This document shows, one piece after another, positions 7,853-18,468 of a stretch of 64,000 nt of DNA; position 1 is the first letter of the stretch; every line of letters starts with the position of its first letter. A model generated the notes under the pieces. The model was not told where the DNA came from. It did not search any database and saw nothing but the letters and a program-made list of their open reading frames with translations. This DNA is from Saliniramus fredricksonii (GTDB lineage Bacteria; Pseudomonadota; Alphaproteobacteria; Rhizobiales; Beijerinckiaceae): contig NZ_FMBM01000002.1 in NCBI RefSeq assembly GCF_900094735.1, positions 1,302,001 through 1,366,000 of the forward strand, in the 5' to 3' direction. The position numbers and the translations under genes are program-made.

Positions 7853-9532
7853 ATGGCTGAAGGCGTTTTCAATCTGCTGGACGAGCGCTGGTTGCCGGTG
7901 CGGCGGCTCTCGGGCGCGCGGGAATGGGTTACGCCGGCGGGAGTCGTGTCGGGCCTCGCGGAGGATCCCGTCATCGCCTTCGATTGGGGGAGGGCGGATT
8001 TCGATGCGGCGGCGGTCGAGTTCATGATCGGGCTGCTCGCCTGCAGCTGTCAGCCGCAGGATGATCGCGCCTGGCGCGGCTGGTGGCAGGCGCCGCCCGG
8101 TTCCGAGGAACTCGCCGCGCGTTTCGCGCCCCTCGCCGCCGCCTTCGCACTGACCGGGGACGGGCCCCGCTTCATGCAGGATTGCGAGGATTTTGCAGGC
8201 GAGGCGGTTCCCGTTTCCGGCCTGATGATCGAGGCGCCCGGCGCCAATACCGAACGCAACAACGGCGATCTTTTCCAGAAGCGGGGACGGTTTCCCGCCC
8301 TGTCGCTGCCGGCCGCGGCCATGGCGCTGTTCACATTGCAGGCCTATGCGCCGAGCGGCGGGGCAGGGCACCGCACCTCCCTGCGCGGCGGCGGCCCGCT
8401 GACGACGCTGGTGCTCGCCCCGCCGGACAAGCCGGCCCTGTGGCATCTTTTGTGGCTCAATCTGGAGAATGCTGCCGCGCAAGCACCCGAAATCACGCCG
8501 CAGACCCTGCCGCGCATCTTCCCCTGGCTCGCCCCGACCCGGACCTCCGAGGGCAAGAAGCCGCCTCTGGGGGAAGACGATATCGATCCGCGCGGGGTCT
8601 ATTGGGGCATGCCCCGGCGCATCCGGCTGGATGTCGCGGCCGGCGGGGAAGGCGTGACCTGTGCCAGAACCTGTGCCATCACCGGGGAGCCTGTTACCAC
8701 CTGCGTGCGCACTTATCGCACGAAGCCGTGGGGCATGAATTACGGCACGCTGCGCCATCCGCTCTCGCCGATGTATCGCCAGAAGGCGACGAGCACCGAA
8801 TGGCTCTATGTCCATCCCCAGCCCGGCGGGCTCACCTATCGCCACTGGATCGATCTGGCCTTGACGCCGGAAGGCAGCGATTACCTGCGCCGTCCCGCGC
8901 CGGCCGTACTGACTGCACGGCGCCGGTTGCAGGCCCTGCGCGCCGGTGGAACCCGCCTGCGGGCCGCTGGCTACGACATGGACAACATGAAGGCGCGCGG
9001 TTTCGTCGAGGCGCAGTTTCCGCTTTTCATCCTCGCCGATGACGACGCCAATACACGCCTCGGCCATGCCGCGCGCGCTCTCGTCGGGGCGGCCAATCTC
9101 GTCAACGGCAGTCTGCTGCGCAATCTGCGCCATGCACTGACCATCGCCGATGCGGGCGCCGCGCGGCTCGATGCGGTCGCGGAATCGTTTCAACACCGCA
9201 CGCAGGGCGCCTTCTTCGATACGCTGGCCGGCCTTGCCGCGCGGCTGGATGCAGATCCGCATGACGCGGATGCGATTGCCGTGGCGGGTGCCGATTTCCG
9301 AAAACGGGCGCTCGAACCGGTCGCCTATGATCTGTTTGATCGCTACGCGCCATTCTCCGCGCAATCCGGCCGGCTGGCCGATATGGGCAAGGTGGTCGCG
9401 GCGCGGCGTAACCTGGTCTGGCTGCTCGCCGGCTACGGCAAGGATGGCGAGAAACTGTTCGCGCATCTCGGCCTGCCGCCGCCCGAAAGCAAGCGCGGCA
9501 AGAAGAAGACGAGCGGCAAAGCTGCCGCCTGA
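7853..9532 (+). CDS. cas8e: Cascade large subunit Cas8e (Cse1/CasA)
   Basis: 559 residues, within the family's range. It is the PAM-reading subunit that starts R-loop formation and recruits Cas3. It begins MAEGVFNLLDERWLPV, the typical Cse1 opening with N-L-x-x-x-x-W-[IL]-P-V. A typical GRFPALSLPAAAMALF segment follows, then a GHRTSLRGGGPLTT loop. ATG at 7853 is chosen because the family motif begins at once and GGGGG precedes it; an upstream in-frame start at 7817 would add 12 non-conserved residues. It is the first gene of the operon cas8e-cse2-cas7e-cas5e-cas6e-cas1-cas2. Confidence 0.95.
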   Translation: MAEGVFNLLDERWLPVRRLSGAREWVTPAGVVSGLAEDPVIAFDWGRADFDAAAVEFMIGLLACSCQPQDDRAWRGWWQAPPGSEELAARFAPLAAAFALTGDGPRFMQDCEDFAGEAVPVSGLMIEAPGANTERNNGDLFQKRGRFPALSLPAAAMALFTLQAYAPSGGAGHRTSLRGGGPLTTLVLAPPDKPALWHLLWLNLENAAAQAPEITPQTLPRIFPWLAPTRTSEGKKPPLGEDDIDPRGVYWGMPRRIRLDVAAGGEGVTCARTCAITGEPVTTCVRTYRTKPWGMNYGTLRHPLSPMYRQKATSTEWLYVHPQPGGLTYRHWIDLALTPEGSDYLRRPAPAVLTARRRLQALRAGGTRLRAAGYDMDNMKARGFVEAQFPLFILADDDANTRLGHAARALVGAANLVNGSLLRNLRHALTIADAGAARLDAVAESFQHRTQGAFFDTLAGLAARLDADPHDADAIAVAGADFRKRALEPVAYDLFDRYAPFSAQSGRLADMGKVVAARRNLVWLLAGYGKDGEKLFAHLGLPPPESKRGKKKTSGKAAA

Positions 9533-9570
9533 ACATATCGCCGCCGACAGGCCGCATGAGGAGCTATGCG

Positions 9571-10206
9571 ATGTCCGATTCCGGAACATCCGCCAAGGTC
9601 GATCAACCCGCCACTCCAGGCCAGTCCGCGCCGCGCCCCGATGATGTGGGGACGATCGCGCGCGACTGGTGGCGCTCGCTTCAGCCGGATACGCAGCTGC
9701 GCCGCCCCGGAGAGCGTGCAGCCCTTGCCCGGTTGCGTCGCGCCTCACCGCTTGAGGCGGCCATGCAGGAGGCGACGTTTCGCCTGTTTCGCCAACTGCG
9801 CAAGGTGCGCCCGGGCCTGTCGCAGCGCGATCTGCCGCGCGTGGCAACGCTTGCCACCCTGCTCGCGCATATCCGCGCGGATGATCCGCGCACACCCTTC
9901 GCCCGCGCCATCGGGCGCACCGAATTCGACAAGGGCGACAGCGCCGCGCTCAAACCGTTGCGGTTCGAGCGCCTGGTTGCCGCCGATGGCGAGGATGAGA
10001 TTGCACGCGCCTTCCGCCGGGCGATCGCGATCCTCGGCGGCACGGTGAACGTCGTCGATCTGGCGCGAACCGTTTTCTATTTCGATCGCGAGGAAACACG
10101 CCGCAATCTCGCCTTCGCTTATTACGGGGCCGGTTTCGCCGCGCCGGCGCATACGGATGCGCGCCCTGGCACAAAAGACGGCCAGCCCGATCCCGCAGCT
10201 TCCTGA
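9571..10206 (+). CDS. cse2: Cascade small subunit Cse2 (Cas11e, CasB)
   Basis: 211 residues, helical, present as a dimer in Cascade, where it stabilises the displaced strand and crRNA-target duplex. Family features include a WW-containing N-terminal helix (ARDWWRSLQ), an R-rich stretch beginning ERAALARLRR, and the late FDREETRRNLAFAYYG. The ATG at 9571 has AGGAG 7 nt upstream; an upstream in-frame ATG at 9556 lacks one. The C-terminal 25 residues are low-complexity. It follows cas8e by 38 bp. Confidence 0.93.
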   Translation: MSDSGTSAKVDQPATPGQSAPRPDDVGTIARDWWRSLQPDTQLRRPGERAALARLRRASPLEAAMQEATFRLFRQLRKVRPGLSQRDLPRVATLATLLAHIRADDPRTPFARAIGRTEFDKGDSAALKPLRFERLVAADGEDEIARAFRRAIAILGGTVNVVDLARTVFYFDREETRRNLAFAYYGAGFAAPAHTDARPGTKDGQPDPAAS

Positions 10207-10224
10207 TCGTTTCGAGGAAAACAC

Positions 10225-11310
10225 ATGCCTGCCATCGCCGACCGCTTCATTCAGCTGCATCTGCTGACATTCTACCCGCCCGCCAACCTCAACCGGGATG
10301 ATACCGGGCGGCCGAAGACGGCCGTGATGGGCGGGTATCCGCGCCTGCGGGTGTCGTCGCAGGCCCTGAAGCGATCCTGGCGCGAGTCGGATGCGTTTGC
10401 GCAGGCGCTCGACGGATATCTCGGCAAGCGCACGGCGCGCATCGGCGCCCTCGTCGAGAAGCACCTTCTGGAGAAGGGCCGCGATGCCGCCAAGGCGCGC
10501 AGCGTGGCGCGCGACATCGCCTCGATCTTCGGCAAGCTGAAGAAGGAGGATGATCCCAATCCCACTTTCACCGAACAGCTCGCCTTCATCTCTCCCGGCG
10601 AGCAGGAGAAGGCGCTCGCGCTGGCCGATGCCCGCGCCGATGGCGCGGACGAGACCGATCTGGCCAAGATCGCGCCGATGGTCCTGACCGAGCGCGATAC
10701 CGCGGCAGATGTCGCCATGTTCGGGCGGATGCTCGCCAGCCACCCCGATTTCAACCGCGAGGCGGCGGTCTCCGTCGCGCATGCGGTGACGACCCATCGG
10801 GTGGTGGTGGAGGATGATTATTATACTGCGGTCGACGATCTCAAGAAATCCGCCGAGGATGCCGGGGCGGGGTTCATCGGTGAGGCGGGCTTCGGTTCGG
10901 GCGTGTTCTATCTCTACCTGTGCATCGACCGGGCGCTGCTTCTGGAGAATCTCGGCGGCGATGCCGGTGTGGCGCGCAAGGCGCTGGAGGCGCTCGTGAC
11001 GGCGGCTGCCACGGTCGGGCCGCGCGGCAAGGCCAAGAGTTTCGGCAGCTATGCCCGCACCTCTTACATGCTGGCCGAGCGGGGCGACGGGGCGCCGCGC
11101 ACGCTTGCCGGCGCCTTCGTCGAGCCGGTCGACCGGATCGATCCCCAGCCCAACGATCTTCTCGCGGCATCGATCAGGAAGCTCGCAGAGACGAAGGACG
11201 CCTTCGATCGGGCCTATCCCGACGACGCGCCGGCATCCGCCGCATTCAGCGTCCCGGACGGCTCCGGTTCGATCAGGGAAATCAGTGATTTCGTGACGGA
11301 CGGGTTGTGA
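10225..11310 (+). CDS. cas7e: Cascade backbone subunit Cas7e (Cse4/CasC)
   Basis: 361 residues, a RAMP protein forming the six-subunit filament along the crRNA spacer. The opening FIQLHLLTFYPPANLNRDD and the following RLRVSSQALKRSWRE are strongly characteristic of Cas7e, as are the thumb-like acidic region and the GRGKAKSFGSY-type segment (here GPRGKAKSFGSYA). GAGGA precedes the ATG. It is 18 bp after cse2 and overlaps cas5e by one base. Confidence 0.96.
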   Translation: MPAIADRFIQLHLLTFYPPANLNRDDTGRPKTAVMGGYPRLRVSSQALKRSWRESDAFAQALDGYLGKRTARIGALVEKHLLEKGRDAAKARSVARDIASIFGKLKKEDDPNPTFTEQLAFISPGEQEKALALADARADGADETDLAKIAPMVLTERDTAADVAMFGRMLASHPDFNREAAVSVAHAVTTHRVVVEDDYYTAVDDLKKSAEDAGAGFIGEAGFGSGVFYLYLCIDRALLLENLGGDAGVARKALEALVTAAATVGPRGKAKSFGSYARTSYMLAERGDGAPRTLAGAFVEPVDRIDPQPNDLLAASIRKLAETKDAFDRAYPDDAPASAAFSVPDGSGSIREISDFVTDGL

Positions 11311-12107
11311 TGACGCGGTTTCTCGTCTTCACCCTGGCCGCACCGTTGATGGCCTTCGGTGACGTCGCGCCGGGCGAACGGCGGGTGAGCGCGGCGCGTC
11401 CGAGCCATTCGGCGCTGACCGGCATGATGGCCGCCGCGCTCGGCCTGACCCGGGACGATCCGCGTCAGGACGGGCTCGGGCGCAGTCTCGCCTTCGCCAT
11501 ACGCGTCGATGCGTCGGGCGCGCCGCTCGTCGATTACCACACGACGCAGACCGCGCCGGCGCGGCGCAACCGGCGCTTCGCCACGCGCCGTGAGGCGCTC
11601 ACGCTGCCGAAGGAGGAGCTCAACACGATCCTGTCGCAGCGCGCATATCTCACTGATGCCGCCTTCACCGTCGCAGCCATCTTGGCTGATGCGGAAAGCG
11701 AGCTGCCTTTCGATCTGGACGAGATCGCACAGGCGCTTGCGCGCCCGCAATTCGTGCTCAGTGCGGGCCGCAAGGCCTGTCCCCTCAGCCTGCCGCCATC
11801 GGCCTGTGTCATCAATGCGCCGGATCTGCCGCAAGCTTTGGCCGCCTATGATGCGCAGGAGGATGCGGCCCCGGCGCGGTCGGAGCTGCGCCGCGCCCTC
11901 ATCGGAGCTGGGGAGGGCGAAGCCACCATTGTCCTCGACGCCGCCTATCGCCGCGATGGCCTCGAAGGCACCATAAACATGCAGCGCGTCGAAACCCGGC
12001 GGGACATGCCGATCGACCGGGCGCGCTGGCGCTTCGGTCCGCGCGAGGAGCATATCGGTGTTCTGATGCGGCCCATAGCCGATGCGGCGTCAGCAGGAGT
12101 GGCGTGA
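11310..12107 (+). CDS. cas5e: Cascade subunit Cas5e (CasD)
   Basis: 265 residues; binds the 5' handle of the crRNA and the Cas8e subunit. It starts MTRFLVFTLAAPLMAFGDV, the family's N-terminal RAMP strand, followed by RPSHSALTGMMAAALGL with the conserved S-x-x-x-G-M/L-L-A motif. ATG at 11310 overlaps the cas7e stop as TGATG, indicating translational coupling; a GTG one codon earlier is possible. Its own stop overlaps the cas6e start the same way. Confidence 0.95.
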   Translation: MTRFLVFTLAAPLMAFGDVAPGERRVSAARPSHSALTGMMAAALGLTRDDPRQDGLGRSLAFAIRVDASGAPLVDYHTTQTAPARRNRRFATRREALTLPKEELNTILSQRAYLTDAAFTVAAILADAESELPFDLDEIAQALARPQFVLSAGRKACPLSLPPSACVINAPDLPQALAAYDAQEDAAPARSELRRALIGAGEGEATIVLDAAYRRDGLEGTINMQRVETRRDMPIDRARWRFGPREEHIGVLMRPIADAASAGVA

Positions 12108-12853
12108 TGGCGGCGCATTTCCTCTCACGTGCCCGTCTGCGGCAGGATGCGAGCGTCGCGGCAATCGCCCCGCAATTGCTGCCCGATGAAGACAGCGCCC
12201 GAGCAAATGCCGCACATCGGCTGATCTGGTCTCTGTTTGCCGGCGACGCGCAGGCCGAGCGCTGCTTTCTCTTTCGCGAGACGCAGGCGCCGGGCCGGCT
12301 CGGCGAGCGCGCGACCTTCATGGTCCTCTCGGACAGGCCGCCCGATGCGAACCATCCGGTGATGGAAGTCGAGACGAAGCCCTTCGCGCCGGTGCTCGCC
12401 CCGGGCGATCGCCTGCAGTTTTCCCTGCGCGCCAATGCCACCGTAACCCGCAACGATACCAACGGGCGCCTCAAGCGCCATGATGTCGTGATGGATGCGC
12501 TCACCCGAGCCGGCATCCCTGCGGGCGCGCGCGCGGAAAAGCGTCGGGCGGTCATCTACGAGGCGGGTCTGGACTGGCTCACCCGCCAGGGCGAGAAGGC
12601 GGGGTTCAGGCCGGTCATCTCCACGTTCGCGGATGCGGATGACGATGACGACGATTTGGGCAGCCCGATGCGTATCGACGGCTATAATCGCTGGTCGTTC
12701 GCGCGGCTCGGCCCGAAGGGCAGCATCTCCGTGCTGGATTTCGATGGCCTCCTCGAAGTCACCGATCCGCAGCTATTCCTCGCGCAACTCGGCAAGGGTT
12801 TTGGCCGCGCCAAGGCCTATGGCTGCGGGCTGATGCTGATCCGTCGGGCGTAA
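12107..12853 (+). CDS. cas6e: crRNA endoribonuclease Cas6e (Cse3/CasE)
   Basis: 248 residues. It cleaves the pre-crRNA at the base of the repeat hairpin (6-bp stem CCCCAC/GTGGGG) and stays bound to the 3' handle. His37 in HRLIWSLF aligns with the catalytic histidine of E. coli and Thermus Cas6e. The C-terminal glycine-rich loop GKGFGRAKAYGCGL is the RAMP signature that grips the RNA. An insertion with six consecutive Asp residues lies near residue 182. The start overlaps the cas5e stop (TGATG). Confidence 0.95.
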   Translation: MAAHFLSRARLRQDASVAAIAPQLLPDEDSARANAAHRLIWSLFAGDAQAERCFLFRETQAPGRLGERATFMVLSDRPPDANHPVMEVETKPFAPVLAPGDRLQFSLRANATVTRNDTNGRLKRHDVVMDALTRAGIPAGARAEKRRAVIYEAGLDWLTRQGEKAGFRPVISTFADADDDDDDLGSPMRIDGYNRWSFARLGPKGSISVLDFDGLLEVTDPQLFLAQLGKGFGRAKAYGCGLMLIRRA

Positions 12854-12856
12854 GGG

Positions 12857-14084
<1,228 letters not shown>

Positions 14085-14095
14085 CAACCGGCGGG

Positions 14096-14168
14096 AACAA
14101 AACAAGAATTAGTTGGTAGGCTCTTTGACATCGAAATTGATTCGTGAAATCAACAGCTTCTCGGAAGA
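14096..14168 (+). promoter_or_regulatory. Leader of CRISPR array 3
   Basis: Shorter shared leader: TTGACA at 14125-14130 (44 bp before the repeat) and the IHF-like AATCAACAGCTTC at 14148-14160 (21 bp before), the same spacing as leaders 1 and 2. Sequence further upstream differs because cas2 ends here. The four bases inside the IHF spacer region differ from the other leaders. Confidence 0.78.
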
Positions 14169-15533
14169 GTGTTCCCCACGCACGTGGGGATGAACCGGCG
14201 AGTACAACACCCGCTCCGATGCGCAGATAGTGTTCCCCACGCACGTGGGGATGAACCGTTGCCAGTGAGTGCATTTTTTTGTTCGGCCCTGTGTTCCCCA
14301 CGCACGTGGGGATGAACCGGCCGTATCGAGCCCGCCGGCAATCTCATACTCGTGTTCCCCACGCACGTGGGGATGAACCGCGTGTGCGCGGTATCAGAAC
14401 GGGGCAGCATCTGTGTTCCCCACGCACGTGGGGATGAACCGCGCTGCCCCAGTTCGTGACCCGCAAACACGCCGTGTTCCCCACGCACGTGGGGATGAAC
14501 CGGTCATGGGAGCAATCAACCGGTTCGAGGTGACGTGTTCCCCACGCACGTGGGGATGAACCGTGGTCAGAGGATGACGGGCTGCGAGTGATCCGCGTGT
14601 TCCCCACGCACGTGGGGATGAACCGTCTACGGCAAATGGCGCGGGCGCGCGTACGCCGTGTTCCCCACGCACGTGGGGATGAACCGAATTCGTCTACGTG
14701 CCAGAGGTGCTGGACACCGTGTTCCCCACGCACGTGGGGATGAACCGACCATGAAGGCCATCATCAACGGAATCCGCTAGTGTTCCCCACGCACGTGGGG
14801 ATGAACCGCTCAACGACCGGCGCCAGCGCCAGATGAACGCGTGTTCCCCACGCACGTGGGGATGAACCGCCCAACCCAATCAACCGACCCCACCGCGCAC
14901 TGTGTTCCCCACGCACGTGGGGATGAACCGTTTCGCCGCGCCCGTCGGCGTTATTCGACCAAGTGTTCCCCACGCACGTGGGGATGAACCGCCAACCCGC
15001 CAGATGCAACGGAGGCGCGGCAAGTGTTCCCCACGCACGTGGGGATGAACCGATCCGCGACATGAGCATAGAGCATAGCCCCCGGTGTTCCCCACGCACG
15101 TGGGGATGAACCGCCTCGTGCGCCATAGCGCGGCGCCGCTCCGCTGTGTTCCCCACGCACGTGGGGATGAACCGCCACGTCCAGTCTCACCGCACCCGCG
15201 ACAATGGTGTTCCCCACGCACGTGGGGATGAACCGGGCTCACCCGTATCGACATCGGCGCGCACGCTGTGTTCCCCACGCACGTGGGGATGAACCGGTTT
15301 TCGTCAGCCCCGACGATCGATGACGACAGTGTTCCCCACGCACGTGGGGATGAACCGAACTGGAGGCCCGCATGCGCCGCCGACTGCCGGTGTTCCCCAC
15401 GCACGTGGGGATGAACCGGCGCGAATTGGATGACGCGGGGCATGTCATGCGTGTTCCCCACGCACGTGGGGATGAACCGCATTTCTACTATCGTCCGCAG
15501 CGCTGGTTCGAGTGTTCCCCACGCACGTGGGGA
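14169..15533 (+). CRISPR. Type I-E CRISPR array 3 (22 full repeats, one cut, 22 spacers)
   Basis: Same repeat and orientation as arrays 1 and 2, 61-bp period with one 33-nt spacer at 14564-14596. The last full repeat is 15451-15479. A 23rd repeat starts at 15512 and matches for 22 bases, to 15533, then gives way to the end of an IS256-family element. The missing 7 bases are not found beyond the element, so older spacers were lost by insertion followed by deletion or rearrangement. Confidence 0.99.
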
Positions 15534-16938
15534 GGTCGTGTCTTATATCTGGTGGAAATTCCCTGGCGACGAGTTCCGGGCATGTGAAGGTTCCGCTTCT
15601 CAGGCGGCGAGGTCAAGCGTGATCGGCTCGATCGGTTGAGAAAGCGTCTCCCATCCATCGACCTTGCGCATCTGGATCTGACCGGAGGCGAGCAGTGCCC
15701 AGAGCAGCATCGGCACGGTTTCGGCGCAGGGCAGCACGGTCTGCGTCTTGATGCGGCGGCGGAATTCCTCGTTGAGCCGCTCGATTGCATTTGTTGTTCG
15801 TGCCGACTTCCACTGGGACGGATCGAGGCAGGTGAAGGCAAAGAGCCTATCCCCGGCCTCCTCCAGGCTGTCGGCGACCGCACGGCATTTCAGGCGCCAT
15901 TTGCGCAGGAACGCCTTGCGCCGGATTTCGATATCGGCGGCGGTGTCGGCGTAGATCATGTCGCGGTAGTCCTCGGTCAGCTCGTCGTGCATGAGCTTCG
16001 GGGCATGGCCGAGAAGGTTGCGGTGCTTGTGCACCGTGCACCGCTGGATCGGCAGCTCTTCGCCCCAGAGCGCAATGAGGGCGGCTTCCAGCCCGGGAGC
16101 GCCATCGACAATGACGAAGTCCGGTCGCTTCAGGCCACGCGCATCGAGATCGGCGAGGAACCCGCCCGAGGAACCCGCCCTATGCCGCCTTGCTTTCGCC
16201 GCCCATGTTCTTGATGGCGAGCAACACCTTCTGCCCGTCGCGGCGCACGCCGATTGCCGCCAGCACCGAGATGTTCGTGGCCTTGCGGTCCAGACGGGTC
16301 TTGATGACGGTGCCGTCCAGGATCAGACGGACGATGTCCTCATCGGCGAGGCTGCGTGCGCACCACGCGTCCCAGTCGACCTTCACCTTGCGCCAGGCCC
16401 GGCTGACGACATCCTTGCCGACCGCCCCCTGAAACAGGCCGAACAGCGCGCGCTTGACCCGCCGCGTGTTCGTGCCGGCCAGATAGACCGAGGCGATCAG
16501 GGCCTCGGCCTTCTTCGTCAGACGCTGATAACGCGGCAGCGCCCGTGATCGCCATTCCGTGATCTTGCCCTCTTCGTTCTCGATCCGCGCGCGCGGCACG
16601 CTGACCGTTTCGGTTCCGAAGGTGCCGACGAGCTGGCGGTCGCGATGGCCGTGCCGATAGCCCTTCTTCAAGCCGCCGCCGCGGTCATAGCGGCAGCGCC
16701 CGATGACGGCTGCAAGCTCTTCCTCGAACAGCGCCTCGATCGTAGCGCGGATGTTCTGCCGAAGCCGATCCTCGATGGGATCGTAGCCGGCGTCGCTGCA
16801 CAGTAGCGCTGGCGTGGTCGTGTCTGTAGTCTGGTCCATGGCGTGATCTCCCTGGCGGTTGCTGCCGCCGGTTGGGTGGGTTGAATCACCCGGAGATTAC
16901 GCCGCCTTCAAATTTCCACCACCTTCGCGACACGACCC
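15533..16938 (-). mobile_element. IS256-family element inserted in array 3
   Basis: Ends share an imperfect inverted repeat: GGTCGTGTC then GGTGGAAATT on the left and, in reverse complement, GGGTCGTGTC then GGTGGTGGAAATT on the right. Length about 1.4 kb. The left end lies inside a CRISPR repeat. No 8-9 bp target duplication is visible across it, because the right flank is not CRISPR sequence. A shrunken relative of this element lies near 38898-39352. Confidence 0.8.
15600..16839 (-). pseudogene. IS256-family transposase broken by a 13-bp tandem duplication
   Basis: Mutator-type DDE transposase reading leftward from ATG 16839. The first frame (219 residues, including LILDGTVIKTRL with the first Asp) ends at 16180. 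The second part (144 residues from about 16034, including NAIERLNEEFRRRIK with the Glu) continues in another frame to 15600. The cause is visible: GAGGAACCCGCCC occurs twice in tandem, 16155-16167 and 16168-16180. Removing one copy restores a single frame of 408 residues, the family's usual length. Confidence 0.9.
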
Positions 16939-17049
16939 TATGTCGTTGAAGTATATATTCAGAATCAGGCTACTGACATATTGTCCCGCTCATCCTTTCT
17001 TCTCTGCCGGTCGGAGCAGGGGCAGGTGCCCTGTGCGGCTCACGGGAAG
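16939..17049. other. Short non-coding gap between two insertion sequences
   Basis: 110 bp, less GC-rich than its surroundings, with no gene or repeat recognised. It does not match the CRISPR repeat or the IS5-family transposase that resumes after the IS3 element. Confidence 0.5.
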
Positions 17050-17115
17050 TGAGGTGGCCCCCGGATTTCGGACAGGGAGATAAGCTGGTATCGATCTGAC
17101 GAGAGGACGATATCG

Positions 17116-17415
17116 ATGGCGAACACGAGGAAGCGGTATTCGGCGGATTTCAAGGCGAAGGTGGCCCTTGAAGCGTTGAAGGGGGAGCTGACGCTGGCGC
17201 AGCTGGCGGCCAGGCACGGGGTTCATCAGACGATGATCTCGACCTGGTGGGCTCTCCACTTCGCGCAAGCAGGCAATGGACGGGATGGCATCGGTGTTCT
17301 CCGGCAAGGCCGAAGCTGCGGAGGCGAGCCGGGAGGCCGACGTGGAGAAGCTCCACGCCAAGATCGGCCAGCTCGTGGTGGAACGCGATTTTTTTGGCGA
17401 AAGCCTTCGGTCGAT
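17116..17415 (+). pseudogene. IS3-family OrfA (helix-turn-helix), frameshifted
   Basis: It starts MANTRKRYSADFKAKVALEAL, the typical OrfA opening, with the HTH around LAQLAARHGVHQTMIS. The frame departs near 17250, after ISTWW: the expected KQAMDGMASVF continues in another frame from about 17271. A small indel has therefore separated the DNA-binding part from the coiled coil. The remaining OrfA end reads straight into OrfB through the seven-T run at 17389-17395. Confidence 0.75.
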
Positions 17416-18322
17416 GAGCCTGGACCGGAGGCGGGCGATGATCGAACCAGACCATCCCCGGCTGTCGATCGTGGCGCAATGCAAACTGCTCTCGATCAGC
17501 CGCTCCGGGCTGTATCACAAGCCAGCGCCCCAAGCTGCGGAGAAGGCGGCGGCGAACCTTGATCTGATGCGTCTGATCGACGAGCAGTTCATGGCGACGC
17601 CGTGGTACGGCTCGCGTCAGATGGTCCGTCATCTGCGCCGGGCAGGCCATGCGGTGGGTCGCAAACGGGTCCGTCGGCTGATGGCGAAGATCGGCCTGAC
17701 GCCGATCTACCAGGAGCCGAGGACCACGATTGAGCACCCGGAACATAGGAAATACAAGTACCTTTTGAAGGATCTGGTCATCACCCGGCCCAACCATGTG
17801 TGGTGTTGCGACATCACCTATATTCCGATGCGACGCGGGTTCCTGTATCTGGTCGCGGTGATGGACTGGGTGACACGCAAGGTCCTGTCCTGGAAGCTGT
17901 CGAACACCATGGAGGCCGACTTCTGCATCGAGGCGCTGGAGGAAGCGATGGCCTGCTATGGCAAGCCGGAGATCTTCAACACCGATCAAGGCAGCCAGTT
18001 CACCAGCCCCCGTTTCGTCGACGTACTGCTCGATGCCGGGGTCCGGATCTCGATGGACGGCAAGGGGCGTTGGACGGACAACGTGTTCATCGAGCGGCTC
18101 TGGCGGCCACTGAAATACGAGTGCGTTTACATCCATGCGCTCAAAGCCGGCACCGCATTGCGGGCGGGGCTCGGAAACTGGATCAGCTACTACAATGCCG
18201 ATCGACCGCACTCGGCCCTTGGCGGGGCGACCCCCGATGAGGCATATGGTCAAAACGGCGCCCAGCCTGATCCGGAGTTAACCCCGGATCAGGCCGAACC
18301 CCATCTCCAACTTGCGGCTTGA
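17276..18322 (+). CDS. IS3-family OrfB transposase (with the OrfA coiled-coil in frame)
   Basis: 348 residues. The catalytic core is an rve/DDE integrase: Asp in CDITYIPM, Asp in NTDQGSQFTS and Glu in NVFIERLWR, with the final YNADRPHSAL motif. The expected OrfB start is the MSLDRRR methionine at 17414. Upstream residues are the end of OrfA, joined in frame across TTTTTTT at 17389-17395, normally the programmed -1 slippage site. Without an intact OrfA the element is probably unable to move on its own. Confidence 0.8.
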   Translation: MDGMASVFSGKAEAAEASREADVEKLHAKIGQLVVERDFFGESLRSMSLDRRRAMIEPDHPRLSIVAQCKLLSISRSGLYHKPAPQAAEKAAANLDLMRLIDEQFMATPWYGSRQMVRHLRRAGHAVGRKRVRRLMAKIGLTPIYQEPRTTIEHPEHRKYKYLLKDLVITRPNHVWCCDITYIPMRRGFLYLVAVMDWVTRKVLSWKLSNTMEADFCIEALEEAMACYGKPEIFNTDQGSQFTSPRFVDVLLDAGVRISMDGKGRWTDNVFIERLWRPLKYECVYIHALKAGTALRAGLGNWISYYNADRPHSALGGATPDEAYGQNGAQPDPELTPDQAEPHLQLAA

Positions 18323-18468
18323 AAACCAAAGCACGATACCAGCTTATCTGAGCCGCGAACCTGTCCGACGAATGGGGGGCACCTCACTCCTATCCATGGC
18401 TGCGCCACGTCTTCGCCGACGGGGGTTATGCCGGCCCCAAACTGCGCAAGACGCGGTCGCGTCCGTCA

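Larger units (their letters stand above)
17050..18386 (+). mobile_element. IS3-family element
   Basis: Bounded by TGAGGTGGCCCCC at 17050 and its imperfect inverse GGGGGGCACCTCA ending at 18386, giving 1337 bp. Further inner matches (GGACAGG / CCTGTCC) extend the inverted repeat. No clear target duplication is visible. Its right end abuts a fragment of an IS5-family transposase, so it probably inserted into or next to that element. Confidence 0.85.
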
